Source of the DNA: DATARH01 sp963712835
GTDB lineage: Bacteria; Pseudomonadota; Alphaproteobacteria; ATCC43930; CGMCC-115725
DNA: 64,000 nt
Assembly (NCBI GenBank): GCA_963712835.1
Contig: CAVQJJ010000002.1
Coordinates: 682,001 to 746,000, forward strand
Reading direction: 5' to 3'
Below, piece after piece: positions 1-8,295 of this stretch (within the stretch, counting starts at the first letter, position 1; every line of letters begins with the position of its first letter). The notes under the pieces are model-generated. The model saw only the letters and a list, made by a program, of their open reading frames with translations. It did not search any database and was not told where the DNA came from. The position numbers and the translations under genes were made by a program.

Positions 1-1
1 G

Positions 2-82
2 CACACCGACCAGCTCCTCGGCGAGCTGTGTGGCATCGATCCCGACCAGGCGAGGCGGCTGCGCGAGAGCGGGGTGATATGA
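2..82 (+). CDS. CaiB/BaiF CoA-transferase, C-terminal end only (5' truncated by window)
   Basis: The first 27 codons read HTDQLLGELCGIDPDQARRL followed by a short tail and a TGA stop. This matches the usual C-terminus of family III (CaiB/BaiF) CoA-transferases, where H-T-D/E-x-L/I-L is followed by a helix and a final V-I. The intact homologue at 4343-5548 ends in a very similar way. The stop overlaps the next start by the four bases ATGA, so the two genes are translationally coupled. The substrate cannot be told. Confidence 0.7.
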   Translation, partial: HTDQLLGELCGIDPDQARRLRESGVI

Positions 83-816
83 TCGGCTATCGCGCCCGAC
101 TCGGGTTTCTGCTGCCGCCGGGCAACCCGACAATCGAGCCGGAGATGATTGCGATGTGCCCCAAGGGAATTGACTCGGGCGTGTCGCTGCACTTTCACCG
201 CATGGTCGCGCGTGGCACGCCGGGCGCGCTCGACGGCCAGGCCGAGCGCAATCGCCAGATGGTCGCCAGCCTCGACGAGAGCATCGAGATGCTGGCGCTG
301 GTCAAACCGGACATCGTCGTCACCGCCCACACTGCGACGAGTTATGATTTGGGCCGGGAGCAAGAAGCCCAACTGCTCGACCGGCTCGCGAAGCAGAGCG
401 GCACGCGGGTGACGACCGCGTTCGCGAGCGTGGCGGCGGCGCTGGAGCGGCTCGGCGTCAAGCGCATCGCGCTCGGCGCGCCCTATTCGGCCGAGACCAC
501 GGCTAAGGGCAAGACGCACCTCGAGGCGCACGGCTTTACCGTCATCAACCACGACAACCTCAAGCACGCCGGCAACATCTACGACACGACCGCCGAGCAA
601 GCCTATCGCTTGGCGCGCGCGGTCGATGTGCCGGAGGCGCAAGCGGTCTTTCTCTCGGGCACCGGCATGCCGACCGTCTCGGTGCTCGACATGCTCGAAA
701 CCGACCTTCAGAAACCGGTCATCTCCAGCAATTCGGCGATGATGTGGCTGGCTCTGCGGGCCTGCGGGGTCAACCAGCCGATTTCCGGCTATGGCCGCTT
801 GTTGACGCTCGACTGA
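79..816 (+). CDS. Asp/Glu racemase-superfamily protein (maleate cis-trans isomerase / arylmalonate decarboxylase-like)
   Basis: This 245-residue protein starts MIGYRARLGFLLPPGNPTIE, typical of the maleate isomerase/arylmalonate decarboxylase branch of the Asp/Glu racemase superfamily, and has the two-domain length expected. The start at 79 is preferred over upstream codons because it forms an ATGA overlap with the preceding CoA-transferase. Known enzymes use one or two cysteines, one per half. Here the matching segments read VTAHTATSYDLG and LSGTGMPTVS and contain no cysteine, so the chemistry may differ or be lost. Being coupled to a CoA-transferase suggests a role in breaking down a carboxylic acid. 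Confidence 0.75.
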   Translation: MIGYRARLGFLLPPGNPTIEPEMIAMCPKGIDSGVSLHFHRMVARGTPGALDGQAERNRQMVASLDESIEMLALVKPDIVVTAHTATSYDLGREQEAQLLDRLAKQSGTRVTTAFASVAAALERLGVKRIALGAPYSAETTAKGKTHLEAHGFTVINHDNLKHAGNIYDTTAEQAYRLARAVDVPEAQAVFLSGTGMPTVSVLDMLETDLQKPVISSNSAMMWLALRACGVNQPISGYGRLLTLD

Positions 817-864
817 GTAGCCCTATCTTCTAGGCGCGTATATGCGCCCATTCGCGGAGGTATC

Positions 865-1698
865 ATGGCCGAGATCGCCGAACTCGACGCGCCGGAGACG
901 CTCGAAGCCGCGCTCAACTACTATGTCGATACCGGCGCCAAGCCGGTTTCGATCGTCGCCGGCCCCGGCGGCGTCGACACCAGGCTGAGCGGCGGCGACA
1001 ACGAGGCGCATGTGATGCGCCTGACCAACGGCCGGCTGCACCTCAAGGAATTCGCGATCGACAAGAACGGTTTTGTCTTTGTCGATCACCCGACCAAGGT
1101 GCGCGACTTCTACGACGAGGACGAGGTGCGCCGGGTGTATTACCCGGAGATGGAAGCTCTGATCAAACGCGAGGCCGGCGCGAAGCGCGTCGTCGTCTTC
1201 GACCACACGCTGCGCACGCAAGACCAGGCGCAGCGCGAGACCCGGCAAATCCGCGATGTCGTGCGCCGAGTGCACAATGACTACACCGAATTTTCGGCCA
1301 GGAAGCGGGTGCGCGACCTGATGGGCGACGAGGCCGAGGCGCTGCTCAAGCACCATTTCGCCATCGTCCAGTGCTGGCGGCCGATCCGCCTGCCGGTCGA
1401 GAGCTGGCCGCTGGCGATCGCCGACGCGCGCACCCTCGACGAGAAAAACATGGTCGTCACCGAGCGGCGCTACCAGGACCGCGTCGGCCAGACGATGGCG
1501 ATCACCTGGGACCCGAACCACCGCTGGTACTGGTTCCCGCACATGCGGCGCGACGAGGCGCTGGTGTTCAAGGTGTTCGACAGCGAGACCGACGGCCGCT
1601 CGCGCTGGACCGCGCATACCGCGTTCGACGACCCGACCTCGCCGCCCAACCCGCGCTTCCGCGAGAGCATCGAGATCCGCACGCTGGCGTTTTTCTAA
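865..1698 (+). CDS. CmcJ/NvfI-family oxidoreductase
   Basis: The 277-residue protein resembles the CmcJ / AsaB / gibberellin-desaturase-like family. Shared features are a central VHNDYTEFSARKRVRDL segment, the WRPIRLPVESWPLAIADART stretch and a C-terminal HTAFDDP motif followed by a RESIEIR tail. CmcJ itself acts with CmcI in cephamycin methoxylation, but most bacterial members are uncharacterised. AGGT lies just before the ATG. It follows the racemase-like gene by 48 bp on the same strand, so the three left-edge genes may form one operon. Confidence 0.75.
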   Translation: MAEIAELDAPETLEAALNYYVDTGAKPVSIVAGPGGVDTRLSGGDNEAHVMRLTNGRLHLKEFAIDKNGFVFVDHPTKVRDFYDEDEVRRVYYPEMEALIKREAGAKRVVVFDHTLRTQDQAQRETRQIRDVVRRVHNDYTEFSARKRVRDLMGDEAEALLKHHFAIVQCWRPIRLPVESWPLAIADARTLDEKNMVVTERRYQDRVGQTMAITWDPNHRWYWFPHMRRDEALVFKVFDSETDGRSRWTAHTAFDDPTSPPNPRFRESIEIRTLAFF

Positions 1699-1788
1699 TT
1701 CAGTCGTCTGCCCCCGCGCAGGCGGGGGGCGAGGCGAGCGATGGGACAGTTGCCCTGGATTCCCGCTTTCGCGGGAAGACGATTGGGG

Positions 1789-3138
1789 TTACGGGCGAAC
1801 TAGCGCGATCAACGGCTCCACGCTCGCCGCGTTCTTGAAGTCGCGGATCAGCGCGAGGCTCTGTTCGATCCGCTCGCCCGGCAGCCCCGAATTCGGCATC
1901 AGCGTACGGTATTTCGCGTCGATATCGGCCCAGTCGATGCCGAGCGCGGCGGAGCCGTGCGGCAGGAACACGGTGCCCGTGACCTCGCGGCCGTCGGTGG
2001 TGCGGATCGTGACGGTCGCGCCCTGGCGGTAGCGCGCGGCGTCCTCGCTCGGCGAAGGGCCGACGGTGATCTTGTCGATCAGCCGGTGGATCGTCGGGTC
2101 GGCGATCTTTTCCGGCGCGCAATGCACCCAGCCGAAGTGCTTGTCGGCGACCCCCGCGGCGGTGAAGTAGTGCGGGCTGTGCGCCATGTCGATCAGGTCT
2201 TTCGGGTGCTTCGGCCCGCCGAGCCGGGTCAGGCCCGGCCGCGATACGATGATGCTCTCGACCTGGTCGGCGCTGATATTGCCCTCGCGCGCCGCCTTGG
2301 CCGCGGCCTCGCCGAATGCGTGGTACGGGTGGCCGCCCGGCACCAGCTTCACCGCCATGTCGGTGAGGATGTCCCAGTCCTCTCCCGCCGGCGTGCCGAG
2401 CTCGGCGATGTCGAGCCCGCCATAGACCTTGAGGAACCCGGTCGGGCCTTCGAGGATCGTTTCCTCGGCGATAAAGCCCTTTTGCGCGGCGAGCGCCGCA
2501 TCGATGCCGGCGCGGGTCACGAGGCTCGCATGGTATTCGCGGGCGACGCTGGTGTCGGCCGCTTTGACCACGCCGCTCGCCGAGGTCGCGGCGAGCGCGA
2601 TCGTCTGCGTCAGCTGCGCCGCGTCGAGCTTTAAGAGCTTCCCGGCGCAGACCGCGGCGGCGAAGATCGCCATCGTCGAGCCGTGGTGTCCACGGTCGCG
2701 GAAGTTCGGACTGATCGGGCCGCTGATCCGCCCGGCGGCCTCGTAGCCGCAAACCATCGCCGCCAGCACCTCTCGCCCCGTCGAGCCAAGGCGCTCAGCC
2801 AGGGCCAGCGCCGTCGCCGTGAGGGGCGTGCCGCAATGGACGATAGCACGCAGATCGCTGTCGTCCGAGGCGGCGGCGTCGCTCATGATGGCGTTGACCT
2901 GCGCCGTCTCGGCGGCCGGCAGCTTCGGCCCGGCGTCGAACCACACCGTCGCTTGGCTGCTGCCGCCGCGCTCGCGCGCCAGCTCGCGGACGAGGCGCGT
3001 CGAGACGATCTCCTTGCCGCACGCCGCGCTCGCAAGCGTGCTGGCGATCAGCATCGCCGCGTAGTCGGTCGCGCGGGGCGGCAGGTCGCCGTAGCCGAGC
3101 GGCGCGAGGAACCCGGCGAGGTCGCGCGCGAGGCTCAT
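1789..3138 (-). CDS. MmgE/PrpD family protein
   Basis: At 449 residues the protein has normal MmgE/PrpD length. It shows the family order: N-terminal all-alpha domain (DYAAMLIASTLASAACG), the central HCGTPLTATALALAERLGST segment, the GHHGSTMAIFAAAVCAGKLL motif, and a C-terminal half ending in AASVEPLIALVRP. Characterised members are 2-methylcitrate dehydratase and cis-aconitate decarboxylase, but many paralogues in catabolic clusters have unknown substrates. The start overlaps the stop of the upstream gene by ATGA (3135-3138), so it is coupled to the 191-residue unknown gene. Confidence 0.85.
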   Translation of the reverse strand: MSLARDLAGFLAPLGYGDLPPRATDYAAMLIASTLASAACGKEIVSTRLVRELARERGGSSQATVWFDAGPKLPAAETAQVNAIMSDAAASDDSDLRAIVHCGTPLTATALALAERLGSTGREVLAAMVCGYEAAGRISGPISPNFRDRGHHGSTMAIFAAAVCAGKLLKLDAAQLTQTIALAATSASGVVKAADTSVAREYHASLVTRAGIDAALAAQKGFIAEETILEGPTGFLKVYGGLDIAELGTPAGEDWDILTDMAVKLVPGGHPYHAFGEAAAKAAREGNISADQVESIIVSRPGLTRLGGPKHPKDLIDMAHSPHYFTAAGVADKHFGWVHCAPEKIADPTIHRLIDKITVGPSPSEDAARYRQGATVTIRTTDGREVTGTVFLPHGSAALGIDWADIDAKYRTLMPNSGLPGERIEQSLALIRDFKNAASVEPLIALVRP

Positions 3139-3710
3139 CTGGCTTCCGTCCAGCTTTCCGAGAAGGCGAGGGCGCAGGTGCTGAACGGCCGCCCTTCGCG
3201 GTCGATCGGCACCGGGTTGCCGGCGGCCTGCACGCCGTCCACCGTGAGCCGCGCGCCGAGCGACGGCACCAGCAGGGTGCAGACGCCGTATTGCCGGCCG
3301 CCTTCGCCGGGGTTGGTGTGGATCAGCAGCGGCTCGCCGATGTCGTACCAGGTGAGGCTGACCTCGCCGTCATCGGTGACCGCGGTCTCGGTCCAGAAAT
3401 AGCGCGGGTCGCCCGTTTTGCTGAACACCGCGTCGCGCACCGGGATCGACGTGTCGGCGGTCTCGGGGTTGAGCATGCCCTGCACGGTCTGCTGCAGCCA
3501 ACGCGCCATCGCGATGTTGTCGGAATAGATGCGCCACTGATTGTCGGTGACCTCGCTCTTCAGATAGAGCACGTGGCCGGGGCCGGCGGGGCAGGTGATG
3601 ATCCGCCAGAAACTGGCATTGGTGGTGACGTCCTGGGCGTTGCCGGTCGAGGACAGGCGGATGAACGGGTTCTCTCCGGTCAGGATGACTTTGTTCGGAT
3701 CGGCGGCCAT
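3135..3710 (-). CDS. conserved hypothetical protein, 191 aa
   Basis: I do not recognise a family. The protein has no signal peptide or membrane segment. It is rich in aromatic residues and beta-prone stretches (ASFWRIITCPAGPGHVLYLK, QYGVCTLLVPSLGARLTVDG), which suggests a compact mostly-beta enzyme-associated fold. It lies directly upstream of, and overlaps by ATGA, the MmgE/PrpD gene, so it probably serves the same pathway. A GGAGG-like site sits about 6 bp before the ATG at 3710. Confidence 0.7.
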   Translation of the reverse strand: MAADPNKVILTGENPFIRLSSTGNAQDVTTNASFWRIITCPAGPGHVLYLKSEVTDNQWRIYSDNIAMARWLQQTVQGMLNPETADTSIPVRDAVFSKTGDPRYFWTETAVTDDGEVSLTWYDIGEPLLIHTNPGEGGRQYGVCTLLVPSLGARLTVDGVQAAGNPVPIDREGRPFSTCALAFSESWTEAR

Positions 3711-3754
3711 GGGGTTCCTCCTCCCTGCTAAGTCGAATAAACAGCATTCGCAAA

Positions 3755-4089
3755 TCAGCGAACCGGCAAGCGCCTCCGCCGGATTCGATTGCGATCAATA
3801 ACCAGAATGCATTGCATTATGTCGCGTTCGGTCGAGCGGGCGAGTATATCGGCCATTCGAGCAATGATCTCCTCGTCGCTCCAATCACCGCCGCGAAACA
3901 AGATCAGGCTGGGTTCGACGGCGCCGGCGAGGGCAAGCAGTCGAGGATAGTCGAGATCAGCCGTGACGACGGTTCGACCATCTGCCGATGCACGTTTCAC
4001 AATCTCGCTGTCGGGCGCTCGTTCATGCCGAGGTCGACCGCATGCACCGCATCGTGACCTTGTTTCTCGACCCATTGCGCCAGCGTCGG
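3755..4089 (-). pseudogene. DUF5615 PIN-like toxin, degraded (frameshift and lost N-terminus)
   Basis: The minus strand encodes LAQWVEKQGHDAVHAVDLGM in one frame, then one base is missing near 4012-4018. The reading continues in another frame as DSEIVKRASADGRTVVTADL and on to a normal C-terminus with LILFRGG. Together this is a DUF5615 PIN-like toxin. The usual N-terminal strand with the first acidic residue (FLxDxxLP) is absent. The frame opens within the stop region of the DUF433 gene with no start codon nearby, so about ten codons appear deleted. The partner antitoxin at 4091-4315 is intact. Confidence 0.75.
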
Positions 4090-4090
4090 T

Positions 4091-4315
4091 TCACTGCGCG
4101 AGTTCGATGGCCTCGTCTTCGGCAAGCGATGCGGCGTAGCGCAGCGCTTCGTCGATGTCGCCGGGTTCAAGATAAGGATAAGCCGCCAATATCTCATCGC
4201 GGCTTTCCCCGGCGGCAGGCAGACCCAGCAAGCGCGCGACGGGAAACCGCAGCCCTCGAATGCAAGGTTTCCCTGTGCAGACCGCAGGATCGACAGTGAT
4301 GCGCTTAAATTCCAT
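4091..4315 (-). CDS. DUF433 antitoxin
   Basis: The 74-residue protein shows the DUF433 pattern: ITVDPAVCTGKPCIRGLRFP at the N-terminus, then a short winged helix-turn-helix-like part ending in YLEPGDIDEALRYAA. DUF433 proteins usually act as antitoxins to DUF5615 PIN-like RNase toxins and sit just upstream of them, as here. The toxin is broken, leaving an orphan antitoxin. The gene is 27 bp beyond the CoA-transferase stop on the same strand. Confidence 0.85.
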   Translation of the reverse strand: MEFKRITVDPAVCTGKPCIRGLRFPVARLLGLPAAGESRDEILAAYPYLEPGDIDEALRYAASLAEDEAIELAQ

Positions 4316-4342
4316 CCCTCAAGGTTACTCCGCGGTAGGCGC

Positions 4343-5548
4343 CTAAACCACCTTCTCCTCGCGCAGCGCGGCGATCTCGGCCGCGCTGTAACCCAAGCTG
4401 GCCAGGATTTGATCGGTATGCTCGCCGATCAGCGGCGCGCGGCGGCGGTAGCTGCCGGGGGTCTCGGAAAGCTCGATCGGCGTCGGCGCCAGCGGCAGCC
4501 TGTGCGGCAGGCCGGGGAATTCGCGCTCGACGAGGAGCCCGGCGTCGCGGATATGCGGCTCGTCGAGCGCCTGCTGCGGCGAATAGATCTGGCCCGCGAC
4601 GATGCTGGCCTTTTCGAGCGCGGCCAGCGCCTCCTCGCAGGTCTTGCCGGCGCACCATTCGGTCATCTTGGCGGTGATCTCTCGGCCGTTATCGGCGCGC
4701 GCCTGGTCATCCTGGAAGCGCGGGTCGGAGGTCCAGCTCGGCTCGCCGACCATCTCGCACCATCGCCCGAACATATAGGGGCCGATGACGGTGGTGACGA
4801 TCCACCCGTCCCTGCAGCGATAGACATCGCCCGGCGCGTTGTTGAAGCCGCGGTTGACGGTCGCGACGCGGTCGATCCCGGTCATCGCCTGCTCGATCAG
4901 CATCGCGTTCGCGATGGCCGTCGCGGTACGCAAGAGGGCGCCTTCGACCTTCTGGCCGCGCCCGGTCTTGCCGCGTTCCATGAGCGCCGCCAGCGTGCCA
5001 AACGCCGAGAGGAACGCGGTGCCGAAATCGACCCACGGCACCTTGGTCATGATCGGCTGGTCGGCAAAGCCGGAGAGGAACACCGCGCCCGACATCGCCT
5101 GGCCGATGCCGTCGAAGCCGTGCTTGTGGCTCAATCGCCCGCCGGCGCCAAAGCCGGTGACGGTGGTGAGGATGATGTCGGGCTTGGTCTGGCGCAGGCT
5201 GTCGAGGTCGAGCGCCAGCGAGCGCAGTACCCGCGGCGGCAGGTTGGCGACCACGATGTCGGCGGTGGCGACGAGCTTCCGGACGATCTCGCGGCCCTTG
5301 GCCGCGGCCGGGTCGAGCGTCATGCCGAGCTTGTTGCGGTTCATCGCGAGAAACATCGCGCCGCCGCCGTCCGGGCCGGTGCCGACCGGGATCATGCCGC
5401 GATCCTCGCCGCCTTCGCGGCGCTCGATGCGGATCACCTCGGCGCCGAGATCGCCCAGAAGCGCGGCGCAGAACGGGCCGGCGATGTAGCGGCCGAAATC
5501 GAGGACGCGAATGCCGTCAAGAACGCTTCTTGATCCGCTGGCCACCAT
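4343..5548 (-). CDS. CaiB/BaiF family CoA-transferase
   Basis: At 401 residues it has the usual length of family III CoA-transferases. Visible hallmarks are VLDFGRYIAGPFCAALLGDL near residues 14-33, the acidic G-D-L-G-A-E-V-I-R-I-E strand, the MNRNKLGMTLD segment, GFDGIGQAMSG in mid-protein and the C-terminal IGEHTDQILASLGYSAAEI. The catalytic aspartate region is not fully certain from reading alone. These enzymes move CoA between carboxylic acids. The substrate is unknown; neighbours do not define one pathway. Confidence 0.9.
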   Translation of the reverse strand: MVASGSRSVLDGIRVLDFGRYIAGPFCAALLGDLGAEVIRIERREGGEDRGMIPVGTGPDGGGAMFLAMNRNKLGMTLDPAAAKGREIVRKLVATADIVVANLPPRVLRSLALDLDSLRQTKPDIILTTVTGFGAGGRLSHKHGFDGIGQAMSGAVFLSGFADQPIMTKVPWVDFGTAFLSAFGTLAALMERGKTGRGQKVEGALLRTATAIANAMLIEQAMTGIDRVATVNRGFNNAPGDVYRCRDGWIVTTVIGPYMFGRWCEMVGEPSWTSDPRFQDDQARADNGREITAKMTEWCAGKTCEEALAALEKASIVAGQIYSPQQALDEPHIRDAGLLVEREFPGLPHRLPLAPTPIELSETPGSYRRRAPLIGEHTDQILASLGYSAAEIAALREEKVV

Positions 5549-5570
5549 CGCCTCCCGCGAAAAGGGAGGG

Positions 5571-5876
5571 CTAGCGTAGCGGCTGATTGAACAGGCGCAA
5601 GATGCGAGAAGCGAGGACGGCCACCGTCACCGCCCCAATGAGGGCGAGCCCGACAAAGGCGGCGCTCAACAGGAACAACAGCCCCATCACAGCGACCGCG
5701 CCGATGCCGAGCGTCAGCAAGGTCGCGCCCACCGGGCCGATCCGCGTCGCGTAGACATAATGCGTGCGGTGGGTGTCAACATTCGCCCAGACGCCGCGCT
5801 CATGCGGCAGCGGCGCACCCGGCGGGATGATTTCCTGTGTCGGTCCGGGGCGTGAGTTACGGTCGAAATCGCTCAT
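5571..5876 (-). CDS. small membrane protein, 101 aa
   Basis: A soluble, proline-rich N-terminus with the conserved-looking RGVWANVDTHRTHYVYATR segment is followed by two hydrophobic helices (about residues 48-70 and 72-92) and a basic tail RILRLFNQPLR. No function can be assigned. It ends 23 bp before the start of the CoA-transferase on the same strand, so cotranscription is possible. Confidence 0.6.
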   Translation of the reverse strand: MSDFDRNSRPGPTQEIIPPGAPLPHERGVWANVDTHRTHYVYATRIGPVGATLLTLGIGAVAVMGLLFLLSAAFVGLALIGAVTVAVLASRILRLFNQPLR

Positions 5877-5989
5877 GGCGGGTCAATGTGGGGTCGCCGC
5901 GGGCAGATGGCAATTGCCCTTAGTAATTGCCATCTGGCGAAGCGCCGCGGGAAGATGCCCCGGAAACACGAAGCCATGGGAGACGAGGG

Positions 5990-6745
5990 ATGGCGACGCC
6001 GGCAAAAATTGCGGTGATTACCGGCGCGGGGAGCGGCATCGGTCGTGCTTCAGCGCATGCGCTGTTGGAAGACGGCTGGACGGTCGTGCTCGCCGGCCGC
6101 CGCAAGGACAGGCTCGACGAAGCGGCGGCCTCGTCGAGCGCCTCCGACCGCACGCTGGCCGCGCCGACCGACGTCACCGACCCGGCCTCGATCGCCGCGC
6201 TTTTCGCCAAGGTCAAGGAGCGTTACGGCCGCATCGACCTGCTCTTCAACAATGCCGGCACCAGCACGCGCGGCGTGCCCTTCGAGGACCTGACCTACGA
6301 GCAGTGGATGAACGTGGTGCAGACCAACCTCACCGGCTCGTTCCTCTGCGCGCAGCACGCGTTCCGCATGATGAAGGAGCAGGACCCGCGCGGCGGCCGC
6401 ATCATCAACAACGGCTCGGTCTCGGCGCATGTGCCGCGGCGCAACTCGACGCCCTATGTCGCGACCAAGCACGCGCTGACCGGGCTCACCCGGTCGCTCT
6501 CGCTCGACGGGCGCGGGCTCGACATCGCCTGCGGCCAGATCGACATCGGCAACGCCGCCACCGAGCGCAACACCGACACCTCGGTCGGCCGCCTGCAGGC
6601 CACGGGCAAGGTCGAGGCCGAGGCGCGCATCGACGTGCGCATCGTCGCCAACGGCGTGCGCTATATGGCGAGCCTGCCGCTCGAGGCGAACGTCCAGTTC
6701 ATGACGGTGATGGCGACCAAGATGCCCTATATCGGGCGGGGGTAG
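5990..6745 (+). CDS. SDR family oxidoreductase
   Basis: Classical short-chain dehydrogenase of 251 residues. The nucleotide-binding glycine motif TGAGSGIG is near the N-terminus, followed by NNAG (LLFNNAGTSTRG), the catalytic serine in INNGSVSAHVPR and the Y-x3-K pair in TPYVATKHALTG. The ATG at 5990 is chosen because the family begins a few residues before the first beta strand. The C-terminus is slightly divergent, with a QIDIGNAATERN loop. The substrate is not predictable. Confidence 0.88.
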   Translation: MATPAKIAVITGAGSGIGRASAHALLEDGWTVVLAGRRKDRLDEAAASSSASDRTLAAPTDVTDPASIAALFAKVKERYGRIDLLFNNAGTSTRGVPFEDLTYEQWMNVVQTNLTGSFLCAQHAFRMMKEQDPRGGRIINNGSVSAHVPRRNSTPYVATKHALTGLTRSLSLDGRGLDIACGQIDIGNAATERNTDTSVGRLQATGKVEAEARIDVRIVANGVRYMASLPLEANVQFMTVMATKMPYIGRG

Positions 6746-6832
6746 GACCAGCGGTAGCCCCCGACCCCAACCCTCCCCCGCTGGCGGGGGAGGGAGCGCG
6801 ATAACGCGGGTGGGTGAAGCGAACAGCGAGCC

Positions 6833-7342
6833 TTACGTCGGCCGCGGGCCGAGATAGTCGCGCTTGCCGATGCTGACACCGACGCTGCGCAGGATGTCGT
6901 AGGCCGTCGTGGCGTGGAACTGCACCTGCAGCATCGCGAAATGGTAGAGGTAGTTCTGGCCGGTGAGCTCCTGCGGCTGGCCGCCGATCGTCACCGTGAC
7001 CTTGGCATCGTCCTTGCCGTCGATCTGGCTGGCCGAGAGCCCCTTCAGGCAGTCGATCACCTTGTCGATGCGCGCATGGATTTCGGCGAAGCTGTTGTCC
7101 TGGTCGGGCAGGGTCGGCAGCGTGACGCCGGCGACGCGGGCCGCGCCGAGCGCGTGGTTGCAGACCTGCCGCACCTGGCGTTCGAGCGGAAACATGTCCG
7201 GGAAGAACCGCAGGTTCAACACCGTGGCGGTATCCCATTTCTGCGCGGTGGCGTGCTCTTCGCCCTTCTGCAGCACGGTCTTGAGGCCGGTCAAAAGCTG
7301 GACGCAAACCGGCACGAAGCCGCTGTACAACGTGACTGCCAT
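6833..7342 (-). CDS. DUF1993 family protein
   Basis: The 169-residue protein matches DUF1993, an uncharacterised helical family related to DinB-like four-helix bundles. It shows the family's IDKVIDCLKGLSASQIDG segment, the T-V-T-I-G-G-Q strand and a helix with NYLYHFAMLQVQFHATTAYD (histidines that may bind metal), then the ending VSIGKRDYLGPRP. The start at 7342 follows an AAGGAG site at 7346-7351. It is followed by two related small genes on the same strand. Confidence 0.8.
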   Translation of the reverse strand: MAVTLYSGFVPVCVQLLTGLKTVLQKGEEHATAQKWDTATVLNLRFFPDMFPLERQVRQVCNHALGAARVAGVTLPTLPDQDNSFAEIHARIDKVIDCLKGLSASQIDGKDDAKVTVTIGGQPQELTGQNYLYHFAMLQVQFHATTAYDILRSVGVSIGKRDYLGPRPT

Positions 7343-7458
7343 CTTGTGCTCCTTATTGCTGGGGGATTGTTCCGCCGGCGATTTTAGCGAGTGCCGCACC
7401 AACGGGGAAGAGAACCGTCCGCCGCGCGGCCGCGCCGACCGCCGCCACTTCATCGGCA

Positions 7459-7809
7459 TCAGCCGACCTGCGGCAGCGGCATGCGCACCGCGATCGCGGC
7501 GCTGGCGACGACCGCGGTGTCGTGGCCGTCATCGCTCGGGATGTCGAGCCCGCCTTTGACGACATTCACCGTGACCTGGCCGTGCGGCAACGTGGCCTTG
7601 ACCGCCGCGGCATCCACCCGCTCGGGGTGCTGCGCGCCGATCGTGACCTCGACCTGCATCTGTTTCGAGTCAAGGCCGAGCGAGCGCAGGAAGGTGAGGG
7701 AGGAATGGTGCAGCGCGTCCTGCACCGCGCGGATCGCCGCCTTGGTGTAGTCGCCGCCATGCAGATCGTTGCCGCTGCCCATTTCGAGGATGATGCGTTT
7801 GGCTGCCAT
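7459..7809 (-). CDS. Lin0512 family protein (copy 2 of tandem pair)
   Basis: The protein reads MAAKRIILEMGSGNDLHGGD and continues with YTKAAIRAVQDALHHSSLTF, the signature of the Lin0512 family (about 115 residues, unknown function, probably an oligomeric alpha/beta protein). It is a clear paralogue of the gene at 7820-8158, with the same order of motifs. Only 10 bp separate the two. This copy ends in AAIAVRMPLPQVG. Confidence 0.82.
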   Translation of the reverse strand: MAAKRIILEMGSGNDLHGGDYTKAAIRAVQDALHHSSLTFLRSLGLDSKQMQVEVTIGAQHPERVDAAAVKATLPHGQVTVNVVKGGLDIPSDDGHDTAVVASAAIAVRMPLPQVG

Positions 7810-7819
7810 GACCGTGTCC

Positions 7820-8158
7820 TCAAACGTCCAGCCGCACGATGGCGCAGGCATGCGCCAGCACGGTAGAGTTGGTGCCCGCGTCGTTGGGAATTTCCAGCCC
7901 GCCCTCGACCAGCGTCACCGTGCCGGTGCCGTGCGGCAGGATGGCCAGCACCTCGTCCTTGTTCACTTTCTCGGGATGCGGCACGCCGATCCTGACCTCG
8001 ACCTGCATCGCGTCGACCGGTAGCCCGACCGCGTCGGCGATGCTCAGTGAATTGTGCCACAGCGCGTCGCGCAGCGCCCGCACCGCCGCCTTGGTATAGT
8101 CCGCGCCGCGAATATCGGTGCCCATGCCCAATTCGAGCACCATGCGTTTCAGGGCCAT
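7820..8158 (-). CDS. Lin0512 family protein (copy 1 of tandem pair)
   Basis: A 112-residue protein with the Lin0512 signature MVLELGMGTDIRGADYTKAA and the conserved HPEKVNKDEVLAILPHGTGT segment. It is first in a minus-strand tandem with the second copy and lies upstream of the DUF1993 gene. The pair may form a heteromer, since adjacent non-identical copies are kept. The cellular role is unknown. Confidence 0.82.
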   Translation of the reverse strand: MALKRMVLELGMGTDIRGADYTKAAVRALRDALWHNSLSIADAVGLPVDAMQVEVRIGVPHPEKVNKDEVLAILPHGTGTVTLVEGGLEIPNDAGTNSTVLAHACAIVRLDV

Positions 8159-8295
8159 TGGTCAATCCTCGTCATTGCGAGCGCAGCGAAGCAATCTCGA
8201 TCCGCCTTGGGGCAGCTTAGCACGGGATTGCGGCATCGCGCGGGCGCGCGCCCCATCGCGTGATGGCGTGATTGAGATGCGCGCGCTCTCTTTCT

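Noticed and set aside
1700..2752. 350-codon minus-strand frame overlapping the MmgE/PrpD gene
   Set aside because: It is out of frame with the well-supported PrpD gene and is highly Arg/Gly/Asp-rich, as expected for a shadow frame.
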